Of a stretch of DNA of 13,408 nt, positions 1 to 6,433 are shown one piece after another. Position 1 is the stretch's first letter. Every line of letters starts with the position of its first letter. Where the stretch lies: assembly GCA_039198765.1 (NCBI GenBank), contig JBCCTF010000105.1:1-13408 (forward strand), written 5' to 3'. The notes beneath the pieces are model-generated. The model worked only from the letters and a program-made list of their open reading frames with translations. It was not told the DNA's origin and did no database searches. Made by a program: the position numbers and the translations under genes. Source of the DNA: Parvularcula sp039198765 (GTDB lineage: Bacteria; Pseudomonadota; Alphaproteobacteria; Caulobacterales; Parvularculaceae).

Positions 1-312
1 ATCATCACAACCAGCAGAGCGAATCCGTTCTTCGTCATCGCGCATAGCAAAAGCCGTCACCGCGATGATGGGAATGTCCCGCAATTCTGGCTCAGCTTTA
101 ATCTCGCGGGTGACCTCAAGACCTGACTTTTCAGGCAGTTGGATGTCCATGAGAATCAAATCGGGCCGATGTTTCATGGCGAGCCGATAGGCTTCGTCCC
201 CGTCACCGGTTTGAAGGATATTGTAGCCCTGGACCTCAAGGAGGTCGTGAAAGAGCTTCATATTCAAGTCGTTATCTTCAACGACGAGGATGGTGCTGCC
301 TGCGGCGGTCAT
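1..312 (-). CDS. divK: DivK-like single-domain response regulator (partial, C-terminus off the window)
   Basis: The 104 visible residues form a receiver domain with no sign of an output domain. Acidic residues E12-D13 sit after the first strand (ILVVEDND), the phospho-acceptor is D56 (LILMDIQLPE), and the switch Thr is T86 (IIAVTAFAM). The conserved Lys near the end of the domain would lie just past the left edge. The segments NxLNMKLFHDLLE-QGY, DLILMDIQLPE-SGLEVT and VTAFAM-DEERIR closely match Caulobacter DivK as I remember it. In that system DivJ phosphorylates and PleC dephosphorylates DivK, which acts through DivL and CckA to lower CtrA activity. In Caulobacter pleD follows divK, but that position is outside this window. 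The ATG at 310-312 is chosen because it places the first strand normally; its ribosome-binding site is weak. The gene is divergent from dinB. Family assignment is firm and the DivK name likely. Confidence 0.9.
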   Translation of the reverse strand, partial: MTAAGSTILVVEDNDLNMKLFHDLLEVQGYNILQTGDGDEAYRLAMKHRPDLILMDIQLPEKSGLEVTREIKAEPELRDIPIIAVTAFAMRDDEERIRSAGCDD

Positions 313-382
313 AGCGAACGTCCAAGTTCTGTTCGATATCCGAGCTCATGGAATCGACATCGCTAGGCTTGCGCCTTAGCCC

Positions 383-397
383 TTAACCCTCCGTTGA
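383..397. promoter_or_regulatory. CtrA-type box candidate, TTAA-N7-TTGA
   Basis: TTAA at 383-386 and TTGA at 394-397 are separated by exactly seven bases, one mismatch from the full CtrA consensus TTAA-N7-TTAA. The site lies in the divergent gap, about 70-85 bp upstream of the divK start and 18-32 bp upstream of the preferred dinB start. A GANTC (CcrM-type) site, GAATC at 351-355, lies between it and divK. CtrA control of divK is known in Caulobacter; applying it here is inference. A single mismatched site can arise by chance. Confidence 0.35.
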
Positions 398-401
398 TAC
401 T

Positions 402-406
402 GAGGA
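402..406 (+). promoter_or_regulatory. Ribosome-binding site that decides the dinB start
   Basis: GAGGA at 402-406 is followed by eight bases and then GTG at 415. This favours GTG 415 over the longer TTG start at 394, which has no comparable purine-rich site in front of it. The GTG start also leaves an N-terminus like that of other alphaproteobacterial DinB proteins, with the Cys pair a few residues in. Confidence 0.65.
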
Positions 407-414
407 CACGAACG

Positions 415-1686
415 GTGGAAAAGGCACTCTGCCTAGGCTGCGGCGCGATCGTACCGAGCGAATCGGGGCCCCATTGCGCTGCGTTCGACACGGTCCCCCA
501 CCCTGAACTCAACGCGCTGTCGATCGCCCACGTCGATTGTGATGCTTTCTTTGCCAGCGTCGAGAAGCGCGACCAGCCTGAACTCCGCCACCAGCCGGTG
601 ATCGTTGGTGGACGAGAACGCGGCGTGGTCGCTGCCGCCTGCTATATCGCGCGCAGCTACGGCATCCGTTCGGCCATGCCATCGTTTCAAGCGCGCAAGC
701 TGTGCCCCGACGCCGTCTTCGTAAAGCCGCGGTTCGAAGCCTACCGCGACGCCTCCAAAAAGGTCCGTGCCGCGATGGATGAGCTCACCCCGCTGGTCCA
801 GCAGGTGTCCATCGACGAGGCCTACCTCGATCTATCGGGTACAGACCGTTTGCACGGCTGCCCGCCAGCCGCGTCGCTCGTGAAGCTGCAGCGGCGTATC
901 GAACAGGAGGTCGGCGTGACGGTCTCCGTCGGCCTGAGCCACAACAAAGCGCTCGCCAAAATGGCGTCAGAGCTGAACAAACCCCGCGGCTTCGCCATGA
1001 TCGGCAAAGCGGAGACCCAGAGCTTCCTCGCCGCGCAACCCGTCACCGCCATTCAAGGGGTGGGCAAACGGTTCGCCGAGAAGCTCAATTCCCACGGCAT
1101 ACGGACCATTGGCAACCTCCAGCAGAAGTCGATGCGCGAGCTTGTAGATCGCTATGGTGAAGTCGGCCTCACCCTGCACCAGCGCGCACTCGGCCAAGAT
1201 ACGCGCCCCGTCCGCGTAGACCGCGTCACCAAGTCGATCTCCGGCGAGACCACCTTCGACGCCGATATCTCCGACCCCAAGGTCCTTGAAGATCGCCTCT
1301 ACGCCATGTGCCGTAAGGTAGCCGCCCGCTCGAAAGAGAAGGGCTACGCAGGCCTTGTCGTGACGCTGAAGCTCAAGACCAAGGCGTTCAAAACGCTCAC
1401 CCGGCGGCGAACCCTCGGTGTAGGGACGAACCTCACCGAAGTGTTGTTCGAGATTGGCTGCAGCCTTCTTATGGAGGAAGTGAAAGCCTCACCAGGCGTC
1501 GCTTACCGTTTGATTGGTATAGGGATCAGTGACCTGATCGACGCCGACGATGCCCGCCTCGACCTCGCCTACCCGCCAGAGCATGAACGGACGCGGCAGA
1601 AAGAGGATGCACTGGAGGCCTTGCGCGCACGCTTCGGTGACGCTGTTATCGGCACAATGCGTGACCGGAGAATCACCAAGCGATGA
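415..1686 (+). CDS. dinB: DNA polymerase IV (Y-family, DinB) with Cys-rich N-terminal extension
   Basis: This is a translesion DNA polymerase that copies past damaged template bases with low fidelity. With the GTG start it has 423 residues. Catalytic carboxylates are D41 (HVDCDAFF) and D134-E135 (SIDEAYLD), with F46 at the steric-gate position. The fingers and palm follow in normal order (CYIAR-YGIRSAMP, then SVGLSHNK-LAKMAS-NKPRGF), then the helix-hairpin-helix (IQGVGKRFAEKL) and the little-finger domain. The first 30 residues form the alphaproteobacterial extension: C6-x2-C9 is present, but the usual second CxxC is reduced to H20-C21. No E. coli-like clamp-binding tail is visible. I found no GTTC-N7-GTTC LexA box upstream, so SOS control is not evident. 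Its stop overlaps the next gene by ATGA. Confidence 0.93.
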   Translation: MEKALCLGCGAIVPSESGPHCAAFDTVPHPELNALSIAHVDCDAFFASVEKRDQPELRHQPVIVGGRERGVVAAACYIARSYGIRSAMPSFQARKLCPDAVFVKPRFEAYRDASKKVRAAMDELTPLVQQVSIDEAYLDLSGTDRLHGCPPAASLVKLQRRIEQEVGVTVSVGLSHNKALAKMASELNKPRGFAMIGKAETQSFLAAQPVTAIQGVGKRFAEKLNSHGIRTIGNLQQKSMRELVDRYGEVGLTLHQRALGQDTRPVRVDRVTKSISGETTFDADISDPKVLEDRLYAMCRKVAARSKEKGYAGLVVTLKLKTKAFKTLTRRRTLGVGTNLTEVLFEIGCSLLMEEVKASPGVAYRLIGIGISDLIDADDARLDLAYPPEHERTRQKEDALEALRARFGDAVIGTMRDRRITKR

Positions 1687-2144
1687 GTACGATCGAAGAA
1701 AAACTCGCCGAACGCGGCCTCGTGTTGCCTGAGGCTGCTGCCCCTCTCGCCAATTATGTGCCCTACATCCAGAGCCGCAACCTGGTCATGATCTCAGGTC
1801 AGCTGCCGTTCCTCGATGGCGCGGTGGTGCAAGGCAAAGTTGGCGATACGATGTCTACAGAGGAAGGCGCTTCAGCAGCTGAGCTGTGCGCCTTGGGCAT
1901 CGTTGCGCAGATCAAAGCCGCTCTCGGCGGTGATTTCGGCCGCATCCGCGATCTTCTCAAGCTTGAGGGCTTCGTCAACTGCACACCTGACTTCATGGAG
2001 CATCCAGAGGTCATCAACGGCGCGTCCAACCTCGTCGGCGAATTGTTCTGTCAGCGGGGCAAGCACTGCCGCACAGCTGTGGGCGTCAGCTCACTCCCCC
2101 GCGGCGCTGCTGTCGAGGTCGCCGCGATTTTCTCCGTGGACTAA
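1683..2144 (+). CDS. RidA/YjgF-family protein (enamine/imine deaminase-like)
   Basis: The 153-residue protein belongs to the RidA/YjgF/UK114 superfamily, in the longer variant that starts with a conserved N-terminal helix (STIEEKLAERGLVLPEAAAPLANYVP) before the fold. R130 (HCRTAVGV) sits where RidA has its catalytic Arg and E145 (AAVEVAAI) where it has its conserved Glu, so deamination of reactive enamines or imines is chemically possible. The substrate is unknown, and members of this subgroup are often only called RidA family. It starts inside the dinB stop (ATGA), which suggests translational coupling. Its last 54 bp overlap the 3' end of lpxB on the other strand. There is no signal peptide, so it should be cytoplasmic. 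Confidence 0.88.
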   Translation: MSTIEEKLAERGLVLPEAAAPLANYVPYIQSRNLVMISGQLPFLDGAVVQGKVGDTMSTEEGASAAELCALGIVAQIKAALGGDFGRIRDLLKLEGFVNCTPDFMEHPEVINGASNLVGELFCQRGKHCRTAVGVSSLPRGAAVEVAAIFSVD

Positions 2145-3272
2145 CGAAAGCACCTCGCGAGCAGCTAGCTCTGCCGGGTCTTCGGTTCCCAAAATCGTCG
2201 GCAGGATGCGCCTGAACGCAGACAATTGCTGACGCCGCGCTTCATCATCTGTGAACAGGCGGATCACATCAGCGGCGAGCTGTTCAGGCCGACATTCTTC
2301 TTGCACCCGTTCAGGGATCACGAACGCCTGCTCCGCCACGTTAATCACAGAGATGTAGGGGGTCGTCACAACCCTCCGTGCCCAGAACGCTGTGACGGGC
2401 CCGAGGATATAGCCGATCACCATCGGTGTCTCGCAGATGGCTAGCTCTGTGCTCACCGTACCCGACGCTGCCAATGCGACATCGGCCGCCGCGTAGGCAT
2501 CAAACCGCTCCGCTGACGGAACAATCAGCGGTAAGGCGCTCCAGGCCTCAGCTTCGGTAGCGACGGCATCAGCGACATTGTCTGCTGCGACGATAACTGG
2601 CCGGACACCGGGAACCCTACGCACGATTTCGGTCACGGCCGTTCCAAAGACAGGCATCAGCCGCTTGACTTCGCCGCCACGACTACCTGGTAGGCAGATG
2701 AGGACGGGCTCGTCACCCAGTTCATAGCGTGTACGGAAGGCTTCAGCTGATCGTTCCTGTGAGGCAACACTCCGAAAATTCGGGTTGCCGATGAACGTGG
2801 CACTCCCCCCTGCCTCCTCGAAATACTGCGGCTCAAACGGCAGAAGACAGAGGATCCGGTCGAACAGCTCGGCAGCCGCCTCCGCCCGTTTCGGCCGTGA
2901 AGCCCAAACCTGGGGCGCTGCAAGCTTGATCATTGGCGCCGTGATCCCGCTCTTGCGGAGGCCATCCGCGACCATGCGCGAGAACGACCAACTGTCGATC
3001 AGCACCGCAGCGTCCGGTTTCTCCTGAGCAGCCAAGGTGTTGAGGCCAGAAACGATCGAGCGCGCTCGCGGCCATGCAGCGAGCGCGTCCACAGGCCCCA
3101 TCACGGCCAGCTTTTCCGTAGGCAGATCGCCGCGCAGGCCTTCTCCGCGCATCTGGACACCGCCAGCGCCGATAAAGGTGATGTCAGGCTCCATCTCCCT
3201 CAGTGCACGCATCAACGCAGTGCCCATCGCATCGCCAGAAGGCTCCGCCGCAGTGAGGAGGATGGTCGTCAA
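2091..3272 (-). CDS. lpxB: Lipid-A-disaccharide synthase (LpxB), divergent in several motifs
   Basis: LpxB joins 2,3-diacyl-GlcN-1-phosphate (lipid X) to UDP-2,3-diacyl-GlcN, releasing UDP, at the inner membrane. The 393-residue protein (E. coli has 382) shows the N-terminal AAEPSGD (8-14), IGAGGVQM (34-41), D93 in VLIDS, LPGSRGGEV (194-202, R198) and AASGT (268-272), all typical of this GT-B family. D93 and R198 correspond to the essential D98 and R201 of E. coli LpxB. Odd points: the usual DxPDFN reads DSWSFS, VWAWR reads VWASR (S125), FxGHP/T reads FIGNP (N163), and the NLLAGRE region is changed. The start is TTG, overlapping the lpxI stop as TTGA; no better start lies nearby. The C-terminus runs about 15 residues antisense into the RidA-family gene. 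Confidence 0.93.
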   Translation of the reverse strand: MTTILLTAAEPSGDAMGTALMRALREMEPDITFIGAGGVQMRGEGLRGDLPTEKLAVMGPVDALAAWPRARSIVSGLNTLAAQEKPDAAVLIDSWSFSRMVADGLRKSGITAPMIKLAAPQVWASRPKRAEAAAELFDRILCLLPFEPQYFEEAGGSATFIGNPNFRSVASQERSAEAFRTRYELGDEPVLICLPGSRGGEVKRLMPVFGTAVTEIVRRVPGVRPVIVAADNVADAVATEAEAWSALPLIVPSAERFDAYAAADVALAASGTVSTELAICETPMVIGYILGPVTAFWARRVVTTPYISVINVAEQAFVIPERVQEECRPEQLAADVIRLFTDDEARRQQLSAFRRILPTILGTEDPAELAAREVLSLVHGENRGDLDSSAAGE

Positions 3273-4147
3273 AAGCCCTCCACCTCGTCAGCGGTGAATG
3301 CATAAACGAACAGGCCAAGACGATCCGCGGTCGCGCGCACGTCGTCTCGATCAACCATCAGCGCAGCCCCTGCCCGCACGGCAATTCCCGCAAGTCCTGC
3401 CGCATGAGCATTCTCGACCGTCCGCACACCGATGGTAGGCAGGTCCACGCGCAGCTCTTGCTCAGGCTTCGGAACTTTGACGAGGACACCGCGCAGGTGC
3501 GCTTCCTCACCAGGTTCAAACCCTTTGAGGTCCTCAGGCAGCTCAGCGCAGCGCTTGAGCATCGCATCAGTGCCCTCGGCAGCTTCAATGCCCAGCACGA
3601 AACCGCGGCGCAGCACGGCGCCCTGCCCCGCATCGAACGGACCAAGTGCCTCGACCAGCCGCGCGGCTTTAGCGATGTCCGCCATATCCTCAGCTGCCGG
3701 AGTATGCTGGCCGAGGGCGCCGCGATCCACGCGCAAGCCGCCGGAGGCCTCTTCGGCACCGACGACGCGAAAGCCCTCTTCCTCAAACGCACCCACGATA
3801 ACGTCGATGATGGCACCGTCGCCTTGGCGGGCAGCCTTCAGCACCTTGGGTAGCATCCGTGTACCGCGCCAGTCCGGCCGAAGGCTTGCGAAGTTGGGGC
3901 GCTTCACGATGCCTGCGAAACAGATCGCGTCGCAGCCCTCTGCCTTCAGTGTGCGCATGATCGCCCCAGGCTCGGCGATCGAATGATCAGCTGTCGGAAA
4001 GTCTGCGAAACCCAAGTCATCGAAAAGGCGCACCACAAACGGCTCTCGACCGCTTGCACGCTCGGATTCAGCGATCCGTACAGGGAGCATGCCGCCTCCG
4101 GCAATCACGCCGAGGCGCTTCCAGTCCGCGGCTACTTCGGCAGACAT
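3269..4147 (-). CDS. lpxI: UDP-2,3-diacylglucosamine pyrophosphatase LpxI
   Basis: LpxI hydrolyses UDP-2,3-diacylglucosamine to lipid X, the step done by LpxH in E. coli; the two enzymes are unrelated, and LpxI is typical of alphaproteobacteria. The 292-residue protein has an N-terminal domain opening with GVIAGGGMLP (residues 13-22) and CFAGIVKRPNF (76-86). The C-terminal catalytic domain includes GDGAIIDVIV (109-118), KVPKPEQELRVDLPTIGVRT (224-243) and a GLAGIAV segment. D235 in RVDLPTIG is probably the Asp shown to be catalytic in Caulobacter LpxI. The gene sits between lpxA and lpxB as expected: its start overlaps the lpxA end by 16 bp and its stop overlaps the lpxB start by 4 bp. The ATG has little visible ribosome-binding site, which fits translational coupling. 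Confidence 0.93.
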   Translation of the reverse strand: MSAEVAADWKRLGVIAGGGMLPVRIAESERASGREPFVVRLFDDLGFADFPTADHSIAEPGAIMRTLKAEGCDAICFAGIVKRPNFASLRPDWRGTRMLPKVLKAARQGDGAIIDVIVGAFEEEGFRVVGAEEASGGLRVDRGALGQHTPAAEDMADIAKAARLVEALGPFDAGQGAVLRRGFVLGIEAAEGTDAMLKRCAELPEDLKGFEPGEEAHLRGVLVKVPKPEQELRVDLPTIGVRTVENAHAAGLAGIAVRAGAALMVDRDDVRATADRLGLFVYAFTADEVEGF

Positions 4148-4923
4148 AGCGAGCGGTTCAAGCGCGACGCCCGCATAAACGCCACGATTTCCATGACCTC
4201 TGGTGTGTCCGAGAACGTCTCGGCGCAGTCTTCAATCCGCTCATCAAGCGTGCCTTCGTCCGCAAACAGAAGCCGGTAAGCCGCACGGATGGCATGGATC
4301 GTCTTCCGCGGCATGCCCCGCCGCTTCATGCCGACGATGTTCAGACCCTCAAGATGCGCGCGGTTGCCTACGACCGAACCGTAGGGAATGACATCACCCG
4401 TCAGGATCGCACCGCCCGCCACGAAGGAGTAGCGGCCAATGGCCGTGAACTGATGAATCGCGACGAGGCCAGAGATGAAGACGCCATCGCCGATCTCGAT
4501 ATGCCCACCGAGCGTCGCATTGTTCGCCATGATGACATTGTTGCCGAGGATACAGTCGTGCGCCACGTGCGCGCCGACCATGAAGAGGCAATCGTCACCA
4601 ACCACGGTCTTCCCGCCGCCCTGCACCGTGCCGGGGTTCATGGTGACGTGCTCACGGATCTGATTCCGTTTGCCCACGGTCAGGGTCGTCGGCTCACCCT
4701 TATAGGCCAAGTGCTGCGGCGGTGTTCCGAGCACGGCGAACGGCATGATCTCGCATTCCTCGCCGACCTCAGTGTGGCCAAGAACGACAGCATGCGGATG
4801 AAGCGTGCACCGATCACCGATCTTGGCGTTGGGCCCCACATGGACGAAGGGCGCGATGCTGACGCCCTCGCCAATCTCAGCGCCGTCCTCGACGATCGCG
4901 CGGGGGTGGATGCCTGCAGACAC
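4132..4923 (-). CDS. lpxA: UDP-N-acetylglucosamine O-acyltransferase (LpxA)
   Basis: LpxA transfers a 3-hydroxyacyl chain from acyl carrier protein to the 3-OH of UDP-GlcNAc, the first step of lipid A synthesis. The 263-residue protein is a left-handed beta helix of hexapeptide repeats (about residues 5-190) with a helical C-terminal domain (about 200-263). The catalytic base is H122 in HVAHDC, equivalent to E. coli H125. The loop NLEGLNIVGMKRRG is characteristic. G170 aligns with E. coli G173, the chain-length ruler position, so a longer acyl chain than the C10 of Pseudomonas is expected. N96 occupies the place of E. coli H99. The start is GTG, sharing one base with the fabZ stop (TAGTG). 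The hexapeptide repeats and the 3' half are intact. Confidence 0.95.
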   Translation of the reverse strand: MSAGIHPRAIVEDGAEIGEGVSIAPFVHVGPNAKIGDRCTLHPHAVVLGHTEVGEECEIMPFAVLGTPPQHLAYKGEPTTLTVGKRNQIREHVTMNPGTVQGGGKTVVGDDCLFMVGAHVAHDCILGNNVIMANNATLGGHIEIGDGVFISGLVAIHQFTAIGRYSFVAGGAILTGDVIPYGSVVGNRAHLEGLNIVGMKRRGMPRKTIHAIRAAYRLLFADEGTLDERIEDCAETFSDTPEVMEIVAFMRASRLNRSLCLPK

Positions 4924-5387
4924 TATTTCGGCTCCGTCAGCATCGCTTTGAACTCAGCCTCTGCCACAACCTTGCCGTCGACTTTCGCCACGCCTGAATA
5001 CTTCCAGACCGGAGGGCGGCGCGTCTCAATCGAGACGTGGAGGCGGAGCTGATCGCCAGGAACCACCGGCTTGCGGAACTTGGCTTTGTCCACGCCCATG
5101 AAAAGGACGACCTTGCCCTCCGTATCCATTTCCTCCGCATACGCCGTATAAGCGGCGGCGGCCTGAGCCATCGCTTCGATGATCAGCACACCCGGCATCA
5201 CCGGCATTTCAGGGAAGTGGCCTTCGAAGTACGGCTCGTTGTTGGTCACGTTCTTGATGCCGACCGCGCCGTTGTCGCGGGTGATTTCGACGATCTTGTC
5301 GACCAGCAGGAACGGAAAACGATGGGGCAACACGCCTTTGATGGCGGCGAGGTCCATGTCGGGGAGATAGTCGGTGGTGTCTGTCAT
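4923..5387 (-). CDS. fabZ: 3-hydroxyacyl-ACP dehydratase FabZ
   Basis: FabZ dehydrates 3-hydroxyacyl-ACP to trans-2-enoyl-ACP in fatty-acid elongation. It competes with LpxA and LpxD for the same 3-hydroxyacyl-ACP pool, which fits its place between them. I chose the ATG at 5385-5387, giving 154 residues, the usual family length. A start 48 bp further upstream is open but would overlap lpxD by 49 bp and add an unrelated tail. In the 154-residue form the active site is H57 (FEGHFPEMPVMPG) and E71 (LIIEAMAQ), spaced 14 apart as in known FabZ. The opening LPHRFPFLLVDKI motif is at 20-32. The start overlaps the lpxD stop by one base (TGATG). Confidence 0.95.
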   Translation of the reverse strand: MTDTTDYLPDMDLAAIKGVLPHRFPFLLVDKIVEITRDNGAVGIKNVTNNEPYFEGHFPEMPVMPGVLIIEAMAQAAAAYTAYAEEMDTEGKVVLFMGVDKAKFRKPVVPGDQLRLHVSIETRRPPVWKYSGVAKVDGKVVAEAEFKAMLTEPK

Positions 5388-6382
5388 CACTTCTTGCTCG
5401 CTAGCCGTCCGAGGGCGGCGGTTTCTCTCATCCACTCACGCACAGGTTTGGCGGGGAAGCCGCCGACGCGGGCACCGGCCTCGATATCGCGCATCACGCC
5501 CGAGCGGGCGGAGAGGATCGCGCCGTCGCCGATGGTGACGTGGTCAGCCATGCCCACTTGCCCGCCCATCATCACGCCATCGCCGATGGTGCAAGACCCT
5601 GAGATCCCAGTAAGGCTGGCCATCAGCACACCTCGGCCTAGGCGGCAATTGTGACCGACCTGGCAGAGGTTATCGATCTTCGTGCCTGCGCCGATGACGG
5701 TATCCCCCAGCATGCCCCGGTCCACGGTGCTGTTTGCGCCGATGTCGACGAAGTCGTGCAGGACGGCGCGGCCAAGTTGGGGGATCAGGATCGCGCCTTT
5801 TGGACCCGGCGCATAGCCGAAGCCGCATTCGCCAATGCGCGCGCCAGCAGAGATACGGCAGCCCTTGCCGATCAGCGCGTGGGTCACCGAAGCGCCCGGG
5901 CCGATAAAGCTGCCTTCGCCGATCACCACGCCAGGGCCGACCACGGCGCCAGCGGCAACGACGACGTTCGCTTCAATCACAGCGCCATCGCCGATGATCG
6001 CGGCCGGGTGCACTCGTGCCGACGGATCGATTTGTGGATCCGAAGCGTGGTCAGGCGACGGCTTCTCCATCCGGCTTTCGAACAGCTTGTCCGTGATGAT
6101 GGCGAACGCAGCCTTCGGCGACGCGACTTCGAGAACCGCCGCGACGCCGTCTGGAACCTTGTCGCCAGCCCCCAGCGGCACCAACGCGACGGCGCTGGGC
6201 GCGACGTCGCTCGCATCCTTTTCTGCGAAGATGAGCGCGCCCTCGCCGCCAGCCTTGGCTTCAGCGACGGTGGTGATGGCGACATCTCCGCCGCGCACAA
6301 CCGTTGCGCCGACGATGTCAGCAGCGCCCTCCGCGGTCAGCGTGCCGAGCGCGCGGAAAAAGCGGGGATCAGGGAATTCCAT
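5387..6382 (-). CDS. lpxD: UDP-3-O-(3-hydroxyacyl)glucosamine N-acyltransferase (LpxD)
   Basis: LpxD adds the second 3-hydroxyacyl chain, on the 2-amino group, giving UDP-2,3-diacylglucosamine. The 331-residue protein has the alphaproteobacterial N-terminus (MEFPDPRFF), an N-terminal uridine-binding domain (about 1-100), a left-handed beta helix of hexapeptide repeats (about 115-295) and a short C-terminal helix. H244 in QVGHNCRLG is the catalytic His, equivalent to E. coli H239. GECGFGYAP and HDFVDIGANSTVDRG are typical LpxD segments. LpxC, which acts just before it, is not in the window. The ATG at 6380-6382 has no strong ribosome-binding site, and a hairpin ends nine bases upstream of it. 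Confidence 0.95.
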   Translation of the reverse strand: MEFPDPRFFRALGTLTAEGAADIVGATVVRGGDVAITTVAEAKAGGEGALIFAEKDASDVAPSAVALVPLGAGDKVPDGVAAVLEVASPKAAFAIITDKLFESRMEKPSPDHASDPQIDPSARVHPAAIIGDGAVIEANVVVAAGAVVGPGVVIGEGSFIGPGASVTHALIGKGCRISAGARIGECGFGYAPGPKGAILIPQLGRAVLHDFVDIGANSTVDRGMLGDTVIGAGTKIDNLCQVGHNCRLGRGVLMASLTGISGSCTIGDGVMMGGQVGMADHVTIGDGAILSARSGVMRDIEAGARVGGFPAKPVREWMRETAALGRLASKK

Positions 6383-6391
6383 CGGACCGAC

Positions 6392-6412
6392 CCAGCGCGA
6401 GCGCGGCGCTGG
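6392..6412 (-). promoter_or_regulatory. Hairpin in the skp-lpxD gap, next to the lpxD start
   Basis: Read in the transcript direction, the arms CCAGCGC and GCGCTGG are perfect complements around a 7-base loop, giving a 7-bp GC-rich stem. The 3' arm ends nine bases before the lpxD ATG, so the stem covers the place where a ribosome-binding site would sit. No T-run follows, so it is not a standard terminator. It could limit lpxD translation, mark an RNA-processing point, or be a chance product of GC-rich sequence. Confidence 0.4.
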
Positions 6413-6433
6413 TGGCCGAACCCGCTCTTGTTG

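Noticed and set aside
313..414. LexA box upstream of dinB
   Set aside because: GTTC appears at 326-329 and 331-334 and GAAC at 316-319 and 410-413, but none are spaced by seven bases as GTTC-N7-GTTC requires.
4294..5052. Rightward open frame of 252 codons opposite lpxA and fabZ
   Set aside because: Shadow of the hexapeptide-repeat coding strand; periodic Asp/His/Arg pattern mirrors the repeats.
4923..5435. Longer fabZ start at 5435
   Set aside because: It would overlap lpxD by 49 bp and add 16 charged residues not found in FabZ; the ATG at 5387 touches the lpxD stop and gives the normal length.
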